NCBI GenBank assembly: GCA_951799445.1
Contig: OX637294.1
Location: 26,933,452 to 26,997,451 of the forward strand
DNA length: 64,000 nucleotides
Direction of reading: 5' to 3'
Source: Pseudisothecium myosuroides
Taxonomy: Eukaryota > Streptophyta > Bryopsida > Hypnales > Lembophyllaceae
The position numbers were made by a program, and so were the translations under genes. Positions 1 to 11,382 of the stretch are shown here, one piece after another; positions within the stretch are counted from its first letter, which is position 1, and each line of letters begins with the position of its first letter. A model generated the notes under the pieces. That model saw only the letters and a list, made by a program, of their open reading frames with translations, was not told where the DNA came from and did not search any database.

Positions 1-890
1 ATGATATTTTCTTTCACCAAATAATGTGTTTGTATGTTGGTTTTGAATCACTTTATAGTTTAAAGTTTTTTCATTTGAGTAGGTTTAGAAACCGAATTTC
101 ACCTCCAAATGTGAGGAAAATTTCAGCATCTTTTTTCAACACCAAAACATTATAATCTTGCAATTTGTGTGGTCAAACTATTCCAAATTTGATTCATGTC
201 ATCTACATGTATAGTTGGGTACATGAACCTTACGAATTTTTGCATCCTGTTGAGATTATATCAACTTTGGGAGGCCCATGTGTGCTCAAAATAGAATGGA
301 ATTTCAAATTGCGAATTGCATTGGAATCACAATGAAGTATACTTTATCATCATTAGTACAAGAAATTTTTTCAATTAAAATTAAATTTTTATAAAAAAGC
401 CCAAAAAATTGGGTAGCTTGTCCTATGATATATGTATTAAAAAAACTCATATAATTAGGTTTGTAATGCTAATATTGTCCTCAAAAAACATTCATTTTAT
501 GTTTATAATTACATTTTTGGATCCCTTGTTAAAAGGGCTACAAGAATCTTCTACATTAAAACAAATTACATCCCTTGAGATTGGATTAAAATGAATTATA
601 AATGATTATAATCATGACTATATAATATAGGAGTTGCGTACCCAGATACATATGTTTCTAGTAAGATTTTACTGAAAATCTTCTAAAAGGTCAAAACTTA
701 TAATCTTATGTTTAGAACTATATTTAAAAATTCACTTAAACCCCTTTTCTCTTACAATATAAGTATGGCCATACTTAGTATGAAAAATAAATTTAGCACA
801 ATGACTACTTCAAAAGTGTACCTAAATTCATTTTAAATACTACTAAATACTACTAAATTAAAAATATATTTTGACAATACAATCTATCAG
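1..890. other. AT-rich intergenic, no gene seen
   Basis: I see no coding signal, RNA gene or clear transposon end here. The sequence is strongly AT-rich with short homopolymer runs, and the longest open frame is about 60 codons with no recognisable motif. Confidence 0.6.
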
Positions 891-1370
891 TATGACTACT
901 CATAATCTTTTCAAATTAGATGGATTGGCATACAATGATCCTTGTACTAATTTCATTTTTTTAGAAGAATTCTACACTAAATGTTGATAATTGTAGAAAT
1001 GTTGTCAACAATAATTGTGAGCTGGAAAATTATTGACACTGGATCAGATATTAAAGAATAGTTGACAAATGTGATTTGACAAATACTTAAAAATGGAAAG
1101 ATTTTTTTCTTTCCTTTATAATTATTTTTTTGGAAAAATAATCCAATAATTCTAGCATCACTTCTTAGAAATATTTTTGCCGACCCTGACCACCAAGTAT
1201 GGTAGAAGTACAATAAAAATATATTTTTTTTTTGCTGTTTAAAGGGAAAGCGCGGAGGATTAAAAACATTTGAATGGATGGTAGAGACATGGACGAAACT
1301 AGGCTAGCATTGTTCACAAAAACAAAAGGAGAAACTTTCTCTACAAGCTTTGTCTACCCGCTGCAAGACG
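891..1370 (+). repeat. Dispersed repeat R1, copy 1
   Basis: This stretch aligns by eye with 18,953-19,795 in the same orientation. Shared blocks include the start (TATGACTACTCATAATC), a block around ATTCTACACTAAATGTTGAT, and the end GGAGAAACTTTCTCTACAAG. The match stops at the TTAA at 1371, where a transposon-like element begins. A further match (CTCCCTGCTCGCCAT) resumes at 2812, so copy 1 appears to be split by later insertions. Copy 2 lies just upstream of the TRF-like gene. Confidence 0.7.
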
Positions 1371-2312
1371 TTAACCTCTAAAGGACCAGCCTGCTATTTT
1401 TAGCAACATTAAAATTTTGGGCAAGTACATGTGACTGGAGATTTGCATATTTTAGGCTGAAATTTTAACAGAAGGTGGGGACGAGAATTATCTTTCATAT
1501 GCACAAAATTTCATGACATTTGGAAGTACAAGTCAAAAGTTATGGCCTAATATGTTATTTTTTTTTATAAATGAGCAGTTAGGGCAAATAAAAAAAATCA
1601 CGTTTTTCAAAAATAAACATTTGAAATTGATTTATAAGATTTATATACACATGAAAGCTTCGAATCATTCCATTTTGATCAATGAGTCAAAAGTTACGAA
1701 GAGTTTATGTCATGTTTCTGGGGAGTTACGGATTCTCTACTCTAAAATAAACATTGAAGTCCTTTATCTTACTCAATTTTCAGTATTTAAAAATAAAAAT
1801 AAAAGTCATAGGATGTAGATTGTTTATTAAAACATTGTAACCATTGGAATTGGCATTTTTCAATTCCATAATTAACTTCTTAACAATTTAGTATTTTGAA
1901 TCATTCTTTATTTCTTTCTGCTTACTATTTTTTTTCTATATGTTCTGCAGCTCCAAATGATTTGAAATTTTTTAAATATGTAGCCAACTTGTCTAGGAAA
2001 AAGAAACCAAAGAAGCACCACCATTTTAGACATTTTTGCATAGAAAAGTGAGCTTGTGAAGTGCAGCTACCCTATTTTTTGCAGGGCCAAAAATGATATC
2101 AATGGAATTGAATGCTTATATCTTGCAATCCACATTGTGGAAAATTTTGAAATTTTTACCACATGTTTTCAAGTCAGCATACTACAAGATCCTACAATTA
2201 CATGTTTGTGTCAAAAATAGTTCTTTTCCAAAAATTTGGTACTTGTACTAAAAATGGCAGTTTTTGAGAGTTTTTGGTGAAAACATAGTCATGGAACTTT
2301 AGGGATTGAATC
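1371..2312 (+). mobile_element. TTAA-type non-autonomous element, family A copy 1
   Basis: The left end reads TTAACCTCTAAAGGACCAG. The right end, read inverted, is TTCAATCCCTAAAGTTCC, so the right TTAA has decayed. Length (about 940 bp) and internal sequence match 7538-8474 in the same orientation: 1410-1560 pairs with 7590-7730, and 2100-2310 with 8285-8474. No coding capacity is visible. TTAA flanks and CCC-type ends are typical of piggyBac-superfamily elements, so I infer a piggyBac-type MITE. Confidence 0.65.
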
Positions 2313-2830
2313 CATTCCATGAAGTGCGACCAACATGGTAGATATATCCTGGGGAAAAATGTAAGAAAATTTTTGTTTGCCACATATGAAGAAATTTTCA
2401 AATTCTTAATTCATATTTGCAATTTGAGACCATTAGCTAGGAGAGGTCTTTGACATATTCTACACAAAATAGTGAAATTAGGCTACCTTATATTAATTTC
2501 TTGACATTTGATGCTATATAAATATTCATTGTTATTGTACAAGAAAGCACTACTTTTGAATTAAGTATTGCTGTAATTGGGACTCATGAACCTCCATGTA
2601 TACAAATGAAAATATTTGTAGAAGTATTTGTTGATTTTGATGGCTTATACAATAACTTTTGGAAGATAGGGCAACCTATTTGTTAAGGCAACCTAATTTC
2701 ACTATTTTGTGTAGACACAATACAAAATAGGGGACCTTTTTTTTACTTTTACCCCCGAGAACACAAAATTTACCCTACTGGTCTCACTTCGTGGGACGGA
2801 TTTAATGTCCTGCCTCCCTGCTCGCCATCA
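2313..2830. repeat. Dispersed repeat R4, copy 1, split by a MITE
   Basis: 2313-2458 and 2716-2830 together match 6830-7080, for instance TTTGCCACATATGAAGAAAT in the left part and ACAAAATTTACCCTACT in the right. A third, diverged copy lies at about 52,890-53,140. The uninterrupted copy at 6830-7080 shows that 2459-2715 is an insertion. Confidence 0.7.
2459..2715. mobile_element. 257-bp MITE with 31-bp terminal inverted repeats
   Basis: The left terminus (2459-2489, beginning TCTACACAAAATAGTGAAAT) is matched by the inverted right terminus (2685-2715) with two mismatches (GGCTACC against GGTTGCC). It has no coding capacity. A second member lies at 11,383-11,646. No obvious target-site duplication remains, so the superfamily is undecided. 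Confidence 0.8.
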
Positions 2831-3172
2831 ACTTGGTGTTACTGGGATTTGGAAGCTCGCTCACTTGTGCTTCATATTCTACGAGTGATGCCAGTACGTG
2901 GCGTTGTCTTCCTTTTCTCCTTGCCATTTCTAGGTTCCATCAGTTACTGCAAAAAATGCACTTATTTCGCACGACAGCTCGTCAATTTTGGTTCGGATTT
3001 CCAGTATTATGTGGGGAGAATGCATCAGTGTTTGAATAGAATGCAAACAAGAGCTGGAGTTAGTCGTCGGCACTTGCTTGCTACACCCGAATCCAGGGAT
3101 CTACATGGGATTCAACTGATCTCAGATTGGTCTTGCCACCGGGGTTTTCAGAGAAGATCAATGTGTGACGAC

Positions 3173-4097
3173 GACTCCACTCCATGTTTTGTTTTTTTTC
3201 GACAAAAATAAAGGGAGCCCTTTACTGCAAGAAGTAAAATACAAAGCAAGCGGCCTTGGCAAGTTAGCAGAGAATTAGTGTTAGTCCTAAACAAGTTAGC
3301 AGCTAATGGCACCCGCAAGGTGCGGCGTGAGCCGCACCACGCAGGTGCGAGATGCGTAAGGCGGTTGGTAAACAAAGTTGGCCCTAGGGCCGGATAACAC
3401 CCACCGTGGATTATCGTCAATCATCTCCGCAATCACACCATTCCTACACCATCTCTTCTCGAACCTGTTTTGATGATGTTCTTCTGATTTGGCATCTTGG
3501 TCATGGCCCTAAAAGTCTTGATTCATTCCATACGGCCATAATCCACAAAACCCAACCAAATTCTCTGCATTTGTTTCACTGGTCTCCACAAAACGTCGTT
3601 GAAGACAACATCGTTGCGTTCAATCCAAATCGTCCAAAGGATGACTATCCTGAGGGCGGCCTACAAATTGTTGATGGCATCGAACTTCCTTGGCACTCTG
3701 TTAGAAAAGATACCCTGTTTCCATGTAAGTGGTTGCCATGGGCCCCGGGCATCTTTCGATGTGATCAAGGTATTGGTAATGTGAATTCCCCATTGCCATG
3801 CATGATGAGATGACGGGCATTCCCAAAACCTGTGGAGAACTGACTCGTGTGAGTGTCTTGGACAAACGGGACAGCCTGTGTCACCAGAGTGAACAATTCG
3901 GCCTCGCCATGCATTGACTGCAACCGCTCGGTGCCAAACGAGCCACAATAACCCCGCCTCCTTCGGAGCTCTAAATTTTGTCCAAACTGACTGCCACCTG
4001 AGTTTGTGCAAGAGAGTTAGTATGCCTTGCCACTTTCGCTCAATAACATTGGGGATGACGTGTTTTTTCCGGAGCATCTTGACTCCACTCCATGTTT
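3173..4097 (-). mobile_element. 5'-truncated LINE with 17-bp target-site duplication
   Basis: The direct repeat GACTCCACTCCATGTTT occurs at 3173-3189 and 4081-4097 and brackets an 891-bp insert. Read on the minus strand, the insert encodes the end of a non-LTR retrotransposon polyprotein. It has a zinc-binding stretch CPVC...HRFWEC (CxxC, then HxxxxC), as found after plant LINE reverse transcriptases, followed past an in-frame stop by ILWTIWIERNDVVFND, a typical LINE C-terminus. The minus-strand 3' end is a short A-rich tail at about 3190-3200. The reverse transcriptase itself is absent, so the copy is dead on arrival. Confidence 0.88.
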
Positions 4098-4135
4098 CAT
4101 TCCCATCGGCTCCACCCGCAACAAAAATGATGTGA

Positions 4136-4660
4136 CTATCTTGTGTCAGATTCGACACGAGCGCCGTTTAACTTAGAAGTTTTCGATGGCATGGCGCCCG
4201 GAAGATGCGTCAAGGTGCGCACGCCCATGGAGGGCTTGTAGGTGGCGACCGACCGGCAGTCCGACATATATTGCGTCCACAAGACCTCGAACCCGCTTGC
4301 AATACCCATTTTCTTGCCTTTGTCATTGGGGGTGGCCATGAACACTTCGCGCGCGTCGGCGCCTGTGGGTTGTTTGAAGCCTTTGCGTACGGCTCGCAGT
4401 TCGAACCGTTGGGTAGGGTTTGCCATTGCTTTCGTTGGGTTGGGTGTAGTTGATATGAGGCTTGTTCGATCTGTGGCGTGTGGAATGTAGGGCGTCCAGT
4501 CCGCGGGTGAGTATCGAAGCGTGGATGTCAAGTAGTGCTTGGAGGATTCGTGAAAAACAGTGGAAAGTGATGTGCATTTGCAAACAACCCAACACGAATG
4601 AAGAAGTGAAGAAGGCCCAAACTGGGAGAGAACTAGGGTGGGGCAGGGTTTTTTTTTCAT
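4136..4660 (-). other. Unrecognised open frame, 174 codons
   Basis: This frame is open in a patch clearly richer in GC than the surrounding AT-rich DNA. I recognise no domain. It continues the target sequence into which the LINE at 3190-4080 inserted, so it may be part of an older gene fragment or transposon. The start is uncertain and the frame closes about 40 bases before the LINE boundary. Chance openness cannot be excluded. Confidence 0.25.
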
Positions 4661-5009
4661 TTAATTTAGGCAGTACAGAAAGCAATAATCTCTGGAAGGA
4701 TGAAGCTATTCACATCCTTAGAAATGGATGAAACTTGCTATCTGTGAATGAAATTTTGTTTATTCATCCAAATGATGTACATTCATCCAAATTTGAGCAA
4801 TACCGTCCTGAGATTTGGTAACAAACATGGGATTTCATCCACTGAAAAGCAAGAATATTGTGCCAAAGATTCCTTGGGAAAAAAATTATCACTTTTGAGC
4901 GAAAAAATCGCTCAAAAAAACCCAATGGGTGGGATAGACAAGATGCTATATATTTGCATGCTTGGACAGGACTGGAAGGGGAGCCCAAGGCACCAAGTTG
5001 GACCACTTT

Positions 5010-5150
5010 GTAAGATTGGATCCATGCTACATCATGTATCAAGTCAAGTTGGACCAAGTTGGACTAAGTTGTAAGATTGGGTCCATGCCACATCATGTAT
5101 CAAGTCAAGTTGGACTAAGTTGTAAGATTGGATCCATGCCACATCATGCT
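5010..5150. repeat. Short tandem repeat, about 50-60 bp units
   Basis: Units beginning GTAAGATTGG start at 5010, 5071 and 5122. Each contains CCATGCCACATCATG or a close variant, and the first has an extra CAAGTTGGAC. The third copy is partial. Confidence 0.85.
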
Positions 5151-5489
5151 TCCAAATGTGCATTCTAACCACTTTTTTCCTAAAGTTTGGGATTGAGTGG
5201 CATGTGGCAAAGATATTTTGGAGGGAAACTTTGAAACAATGTATTTTGTAACATTATTGTGGACACTAAGAAGTGACTTGAGTACATTTTTAGTGAATAG
5301 TATTGAAAATTCCCTCATTATGATATTATTGACTTTTCTAAAGAAGAAGATGCTTAATCCACCGATCTCCCTTGTAGTGTATTTTGGCCATTTCTTGCTA
5401 ATTCCTCTTAATGTGAATTTCAAGATAACAATGGTTATTTTTTTACTTGAGTTCAACTAATGAAATGAGTCTTAGCAAGTAGTTTCTAC

Positions 5490-5820
5490 CCCAATTAATT
5501 TTTTTGAAAAATTCATAAACTTCAATATTCTATAGCAATATGAACTTTGGAATTATAACTTTGGTTTGTAAATTTTCTAATTTTAGAGTGACACGGTAAC
5601 TTTGGTTTATAGCATGATGTTACACACTATAATATACATCTATGGTGAAAATTTTAGAGTTTTCAAGTATATTTTGTATTTGATATGAGTTTCCTTCATT
5701 TTTTTCTTGAGAAAATCATAGTAATTTCAAAATTTTCTTAAATAATTTGAAAACTTTATGAATTGTAGTAGACATATGACTCCATTTCTTAAAAAACAAA
5801 TATAAAATTTTTCATTTGTA
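5490..5820. repeat. Dispersed AT-rich repeat R6, copy 1
   Basis: This is an inverted match to about 53,790-54,110. Shared stretches include ACATCTATGGTGAAAATTT here, which reads as its complement near 53,970. It has no coding capacity and no clear termini. Confidence 0.6.
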
Positions 5821-6829
5821 TCTAGTTGCAAAATGGCAGCCAACAAAGTGAAGGGCATAGAACCTTCAATTCAATGGTCGTGGGTTGAGAAAGCTAACTA
5901 AATGTCTTCAGGGTAGATGTATGGATGAGTGTCTCAATAAACCAGTCACAAAGATGTTTTCAAAAAATGTTAGCATCAAAATGGCTCTAGGCCACAAATG
6001 GTCACATCTTTTTACAATTTTTTTGTCCCAAATACTTTACAACTTGATTATAAAGATATTTATGTAGTTGGTTTAAGAAATTTCAATATTTTTTAGGTGC
6101 ATGGGACTTTTGAAATGGAGTACATGGACTTGGCTTTCACAAATAATTGGACAAAAATTACATATGGACTTTTTTGAGGATATAGATATATTTAAATGTT
6201 TTCTAGTGACTTTGTTATGAGTGCTCCAAAGGTTTTGCTTGAGTGAAATGATTTCAGTATTACAAGAATTTTTTTAAATATAGAATTAGGGACTTTTTAG
6301 TAGTTAAAATGAAGGTTGAATTTTGGGGAAGTTTTTTGGATAAATAATTATTATTATCATTTTTTTTTCTATTGTGTTTAATTTTAGAAGAACAAGGTGG
6401 GCTGCCCTTCATTTTTCACTTTTTTCTATTTTATTTCCAATGTAGTAGCCATCAAAGGAAATAGCCTTTGGTTTTAATGACTTTTTGTGAGGTCACGGGT
6501 GCCGCTTTTGAGCCACTCATTCATGCAACTACCCTTCACATCTCTCATTCCAACTGAAGTCTTCCTCCATTCTATGTTCTCTTATGAACTCTCTCGACAG
6601 TCTCAATTTGAAACTATCCAATCTCTTTATCTTTTGTAGGAATTTAGCCTTTGATTGGACTACAGTCGAAAATACTGTGCTTAGATTTTGATTGAAAGTA
6701 CTTTGATTAGACTATGCGGATTACACTCTGATTGATTTAGTCAATCTTTGGAAACAAAATTTTGAAACGTTTTCCAATTACAATAGGCAATCTTAGGCAG
6801 GAAGTAATACTGGACGTTAATCCCGTCGC
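5821..6829. other. AT-rich intergenic, no gene seen
   Basis: No supported coding exon, RNA gene or transposon terminus was found. A short patch at 6,480-6,640 is less AT-rich but has no open frame of interest. Confidence 0.5.
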
Positions 6830-7080
6830 ACCAAGTGGAACCTGCAAGGTGGATTTACCCTGAGAAAAATAGAGGAAGTTTTTATTTGCCACAAATGAAA
6901 AAGCTTTCAAATTTTGAATTTGTATTTGCAATTAGATACTTCAAATTAGTTAGGAGAGGTCTACAACATACCCTAAATGCATCACAAAATAGGGGGCATT
7001 TTGTTTACTTTTACCCCGGAGAACACAAAATTTACCCTACTAGTCCCACTTTGTAGGACAGATTTAATGTCCTACAATGG
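6830..7080. repeat. Dispersed repeat R4, copy 2 (uninterrupted)
   Basis: Aligns with 2313-2458 joined to 2716-2830, and more weakly with 52,890-53,140. It lacks the MITE found in copy 1, so it serves as the empty site. Confidence 0.7.
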
Positions 7081-7423
7081 TAGTTTATTCCATTGATTAG
7101 ACATTCTCTTGCAAGTAAAAGTTGTTGGAAATTTTTAGTATGTTTGTGAACAAGGGTGATATTTGAACAACAACATCCTAAGCAAAACTTGTAAAACTTG
7201 ATGATAGCACACTTAGAATTTTTTTTACATGTATACTTAAATCACTTAGCTCAAATAGAGTTACCACCAACCTGTCCATTTTGATAATTATATAATATGA
7301 CAAGTTGAACGACTGTGCATAGATAAGAAAAAACTAGCAAGACATATTGTGATTTGAGGCTGCCGGCAATGTAACAATCGACATTCTGTGGATTATTAAG
7401 TTAAGAAAAACAAAATACTCTTG

Positions 7424-7517
7424 TTTGATTGTAAGGCGTGTCTGATTGTTGATTGCCTTGCACTATGCATTTTGATTGTAAGGCGTGTCTGATTGTTGAT
7501 TGCCTTGCACTATGCAT
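7424..7517. repeat. Perfect 47-bp tandem duplication
   Basis: 7424-7470 and 7471-7517 are identical, beginning TTTGATTGTAAGGCG and ending ACTATGCAT. Complete identity in otherwise diverged DNA implies a recent event or an assembly artefact. It lies just outside the element that begins at 7538. Confidence 0.95.
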
Positions 7518-7537
7518 TTGTCTTATTTGTAGTTATT

Positions 7538-8474
7538 TTAATGCCTAAAGGACTGGCATGCGTTTTTTGGTTGTATAGAAATTTTGGGCAGGTACGTGTG
7601 ACTAGAGATTTCCATATTTTAAGCTGAAATTTTAATAGAAGGTGGGCGCAAGGAATATCTTTCATATGCACTAAATTTCAGCACATTTGGAAATAGGAGT
7701 CAAAAGTTATGGCTAAATATGTTACTTTTTTTCGTAACTGGGCAATCTAGGCAGCAAAAAAAAATTGGCAAAATTTTAATTTTTTCTTAAAATATTTTTT
7801 TGCTTGTAGATTATATTTTTGTCTATCTGGAAAGCTTTGATTCATTTCATTTGGATTTGTTATGAGAAAGTTATGGACATTCTTGTTTTTTGGGCAGTTA
7901 GAGCATCTTCTTGAAAAAAATAACTTGTAGGATTCATTTCTAAATGCTATTTTTTCAATTTTTCAATTTTTTTTTTTATGGTTTAGTTTACTTGCTAGAA
8001 CAATCTCACCATATGGATTAGTGTATTTTAATTCCATATAAAATATATTAATATTTTTAGATTTTCCTTCTACCTCGTACCTACTTCTATTTAACAATTG
8101 TTTTAGGAATGATAGTTATGTTTTTTTGAATATTTTTTTTTCCCCTAGACTCTCAACTCAATTTTCCAATATAAAGATTTAAAGCTCAAAACTTTGTAGT
8201 GCAAAACTTTTAAGTTAAAAATGTTCAAATTCATAAAATCTAGTCCCGTAATGTGCCCAAATACTTGTTTTTTCCACTTTAAACGCAAATATCTTGCAAT
8301 CTGAGCGGTCAAAAATTCTGAAATTTTTTCCACACATTCTCATACTATTTAGGTGTAAGATCCTATGGTTAGATGTGCAAAAAAAACATTTTTCAAATTT
8401 TTTTACTCACTATAGAAATGGCAGTTTTGAGTGTTTTTTGGCAGAAAAAAAGGCCTTGGGCCTTTAGGGGTTAA
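7538..8474 (+). mobile_element. TTAA-type non-autonomous element, family A copy 2
   Basis: The left end is TTAATGCCTAAAGGACTGGC and the inverted right end is TTAACCCCTAAAGGCCCAAG. TTAA is present at both borders (7538-7541, 8471-8474). Length is 937 bp. It is a full-length partner of 1371-2312 in the same orientation and matches inverted copies at 13,277-15,243 and 17,397-18,553. No transposase is visible. TTAA target use and CCC-rich ends suggest mobilisation by a piggyBac-type enzyme (inference). Confidence 0.75.
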
Positions 8475-8945
8475 TAAGTTAAAACTAAGCAAAAGTAAAA
8501 GTGAAATTTTAAATGATGAAATTCTGGCTTCTGCCATCTTCTCAAAGAAATCTTCATAAATATCATGGCTGTGTGGTCCTTTAGAGTTCGGGGTTAACAC
8601 ATATAGGGCCTCCTGTCACACAGACACAGCTGAGTTGAAGAAAAGACCCACATGAAGTGAAAGTGGGTTGTGTGTGTTGGCACATATTGTATACAACAAA
8701 AAATTATCACATATAAAACGTAGCTTCACAAAATAAGGCTTTCAAGCCAGTGCCACATATCAGAGAACACTTCACCATATCAGTGCCACAATCAGTGCAT
8801 TTTTCGAGGCTAGAAAGAACAACTGAGACTAAAAGATGTAACATTATATACAGACTGAGGCTGTAATTTGTGACGAGACCAATCTGAAAGCCAAAACGCC
8901 GTCCTCTGCTCTCGGTGGACATCCTATACAGCCCTGCAATGCTCC

Positions 8946-10359
8946 TCATGCAGTGGTATCATAGTGCACGCACCTCCTCTCAAGCTCTTCTTTGTCAGCG
9001 CCCACTGTAAGCGGAGCAATAAACTCGCTACCCTTAGGCTTGAAGAATGCGAAAGAGGGAACTTCTTTAACTTGGCATAAAGTACCTAAATTCATCAAAT
9101 CCTGCAAGGCGAACAGGAAGTTGGTTAGAATACGACTACAAGCTTCAGTGAAAGTAGTCTAATACAGTAGAAAAATGCCACATTTAACTACTTCTAAACT
9201 TTTGAAAGTTCAGAATTAATAACGAGCATCAAGAAAGAAAAAAATTATCATCGGGAGATCAATACAAAAAAATTGGGAGATCAATACAAAACATCCAGAG
9301 ATCTATACAAACATCGAGGATCTCCCGATGTTATCATCGGTAGGTCCCATCATGGCGAATTTCATTAAAATGGCGGTATTCCATGTGCCATTTTCACACC
9401 GTGACATGTAGCACGAGTGTACATTTCTTACATCTAGGTCAGTTTTAGATTTCATAAATCTAGGACAAACATAGATATCAGACCGTGCAGTCTGAAAATC
9501 TAGGATTGTTATAGATTTCAAATATTTAAGACATGTGTAGATTTCGAAAATCTAGTACCGGTATAGATTTTGGTACAGAAAAAACAGTTCAGACTGTGCG
9601 GTCTGAACTGCTAAAAGTGCCAAATTAACGGAATACCGCCATTTTAATGAAATTGGCCATCATGATGTTTTATCCAGAATTCACTGAATAGTACAAAAGT
9701 AGTTAAATGTGACATAAATAAGTAACAATGAATTCAAAAAAGGTGACCAATAAAAAAAAAACTGGTCCTTCGTGCATAGGGAGTAGGTTAATTTCTCATT
9801 GCACCAACACCTATTGTCATTGATAATCGTGCTATTACCGGAAGTTTAAAGAAGTCCACTTCGAAGAAGATCAGATTTTCATACTTCTTGCTCAGCTCAT
9901 TGAAGATGGGAGACATCAGTCGGCAATCGTTGTTGTGAGATATGATCTGAGCCTTGTCGCTTAACATATCGAGTAAGTCGGGAGACACCAGTCGGCAAGC
10001 GTCGGCGGCTGATGTGGTCATAGATGTGGTCTCAGATGTGGTCTGAGAATTGGTGAAAAAGACGACGACCTACGGAACGATTGGATTGTCAGCAAACGTC
10101 AACACTCGTTTACATGACAGAACAAACTAGAGAACTTGTTTCTATACCATGACAAACGACAACGCTCGTATCTATGGCAGAAATCCGACAAAAGAGAAGA
10201 CAGCAAAATGATATTTAAAAGGGTTATAAAAGTAACGGAAGGAGACAACAAAGTCACCGCGATGCTTACATATTTACCGATATTATTGACCTCTCTCGTC
10301 TTTTTAAAAAAAGCTGGCACGCTGTTGACATTATGAATTTTACCGTAGTCACCGGCCAT
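8946..10359 (-). CDS. Thioredoxin-like protein with rearranged, degenerate active site
   Basis: Three exons on the minus strand, 10,359-10,270, 10,069-9,839 and 9,101-8,946, have GT-AG introns, all in phase 0. They encode 158 residues from the ATG at 10,359. The fold reads as thioredoxin: GKIHNVNSVPAFF at the N-terminus, the core strand VVVFFTNS at 31-38, a helix CRLMSPIFNELSKKY, the strand LIFFEVD, and the cis-proline loop VPSF with Pro122. The usual WCGPC is missing. After FTNS come Thr-rich repeats (TTSETTSMTTSA), a first DACRLVSP (Cys55), then NNDCRLMSP (Cys79). Each keeps only the position of the second active-site Cys, so ordinary dithiol reduction looks unlikely. Intron 2 holds a MITE. 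A real but divergent gene or a young pseudogene are both possible; open phases across three exons favour a gene. Confidence 0.8.
9249..9330. repeat. Inverted repeat in thioredoxin-like intron
   Basis: CATCGGGAGATC at 9249-9260 pairs with GATCTCCCGATG at 9319-9330, perfect 12-base arms. GGGAGATCAATACAAAA is also directly repeated between the arms. It lies beside the MITE that starts at 9353. Confidence 0.85.
9353..9659. mobile_element. 307-bp MITE in thioredoxin-like intron 2
   Basis: The first 30 bases (TGGCGAATTTCATTAAAATG and on) are the inverted match of the last 30, with one mismatch. TCA flanks both sides and may be a 3-bp target duplication. The interior has two palindromes, CAGACCGTGCAGTCTG near 9480 and a 10-base-arm hairpin at about 9586-9611. 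A related end lies at 11,664-11,740. Confidence 0.85.
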
Positions 10360-11382
10360 ATTGGAAGATCCTGCAAAGAGCGCGATAACACATTTGCGAT
10401 GAGATCGGGAGATTATTACAACCCCATCGTACTCTCTGAAACAACAAAAGAACTACGTCCGTGTGTGCTACTAAGATCAGTAAGTAAACAGAGTCTAGCT
10501 CACACGCACAGAACTGCAAAAGATCGTTCGGATTATTACCTGTGTGTCGAAACAAGATTCCTGAAAGACGTCGGAAACAAAGTTCTGGAAGACGTCGACG
10601 TAGAATCGATCGAGAGAGTGAGGCGTTGCGATGCGAAGACGATGAATGCAAGAGCGCGGAAGTGGATACCACAGAGGCGGAAAGGGGGGCTTATACTGTA
10701 AGTGGCTCTGGAACGGGACGACTGGTCGACCGGTCGACTGGCAGCAAGCGGTGTCACTTGTCAAATTGAGTTGATCTACGAGTCAAATTGAGATGACACC
10801 ACTTATTAAAGATGACATCACTTGTTCTAGAAATATCTCATAAGAATTGTCTTCTCCTACACAATATGTTGTCCTCCAAACACACGGCACTCCCAACACA
10901 CAATGATCACAGTCACCTGAGGAGGAAAAAGACCTTCCACCTTATCCTATCTTCTTTTTCCACCTAAGGTACGAGGCTCTGAAATTGTATGGGCATTGGG
11001 AACCATCTCTATAAATAGTTGTGAAATGGACATGAGGTGGTTCTTAAATTGAAAACTATAGTCATTGAATGAATCGAGGAAAAAAGCATTATTAAATTGT
11101 AAGAGCCAATCATCCTCTCTGTTTTTCTCATTTTTCTTTAGAAGTTGCAAGTGAACGGTTTATGGAAGACCTTGGATCATAAAGAGGCACCTACGATACA
11201 ACTCGTTTGAAAATTCATAAGTAATTCAAAAATGCTTGGAAAAATACAAAACTATTTGTGTTAGATTCCTCATCTATATTTCTTTGTTTGAAAAATGAAC
11301 TAAAAATATTTCCATTCAAGGAAATACATGAAAAAGGCAGACCAGCCCTTAGATGAGCAGTTTTTGAGCCTCCTAGCTTATT
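10360..11382. other. 5' flank of thioredoxin-like gene, no gene seen
   Basis: 10,360-10,760 is of balanced composition and probably holds the promoter and leader of the minus-strand gene. Overlapping open frames in several phases show no family resemblance. 10,760-11,380 shows nothing I can name. Confidence 0.45.

Noticed and set aside
3406..3813. Plus-strand frame of 135 codons
   Set aside because: It lies opposite the LINE coding strand, whose minus-strand product is recognisable, so it is a shadow frame.
4380..4410. GTTCGAACC-like string resembling a tRNA B box
   Set aside because: No A box, acceptor stem or cloverleaf could be built around it.
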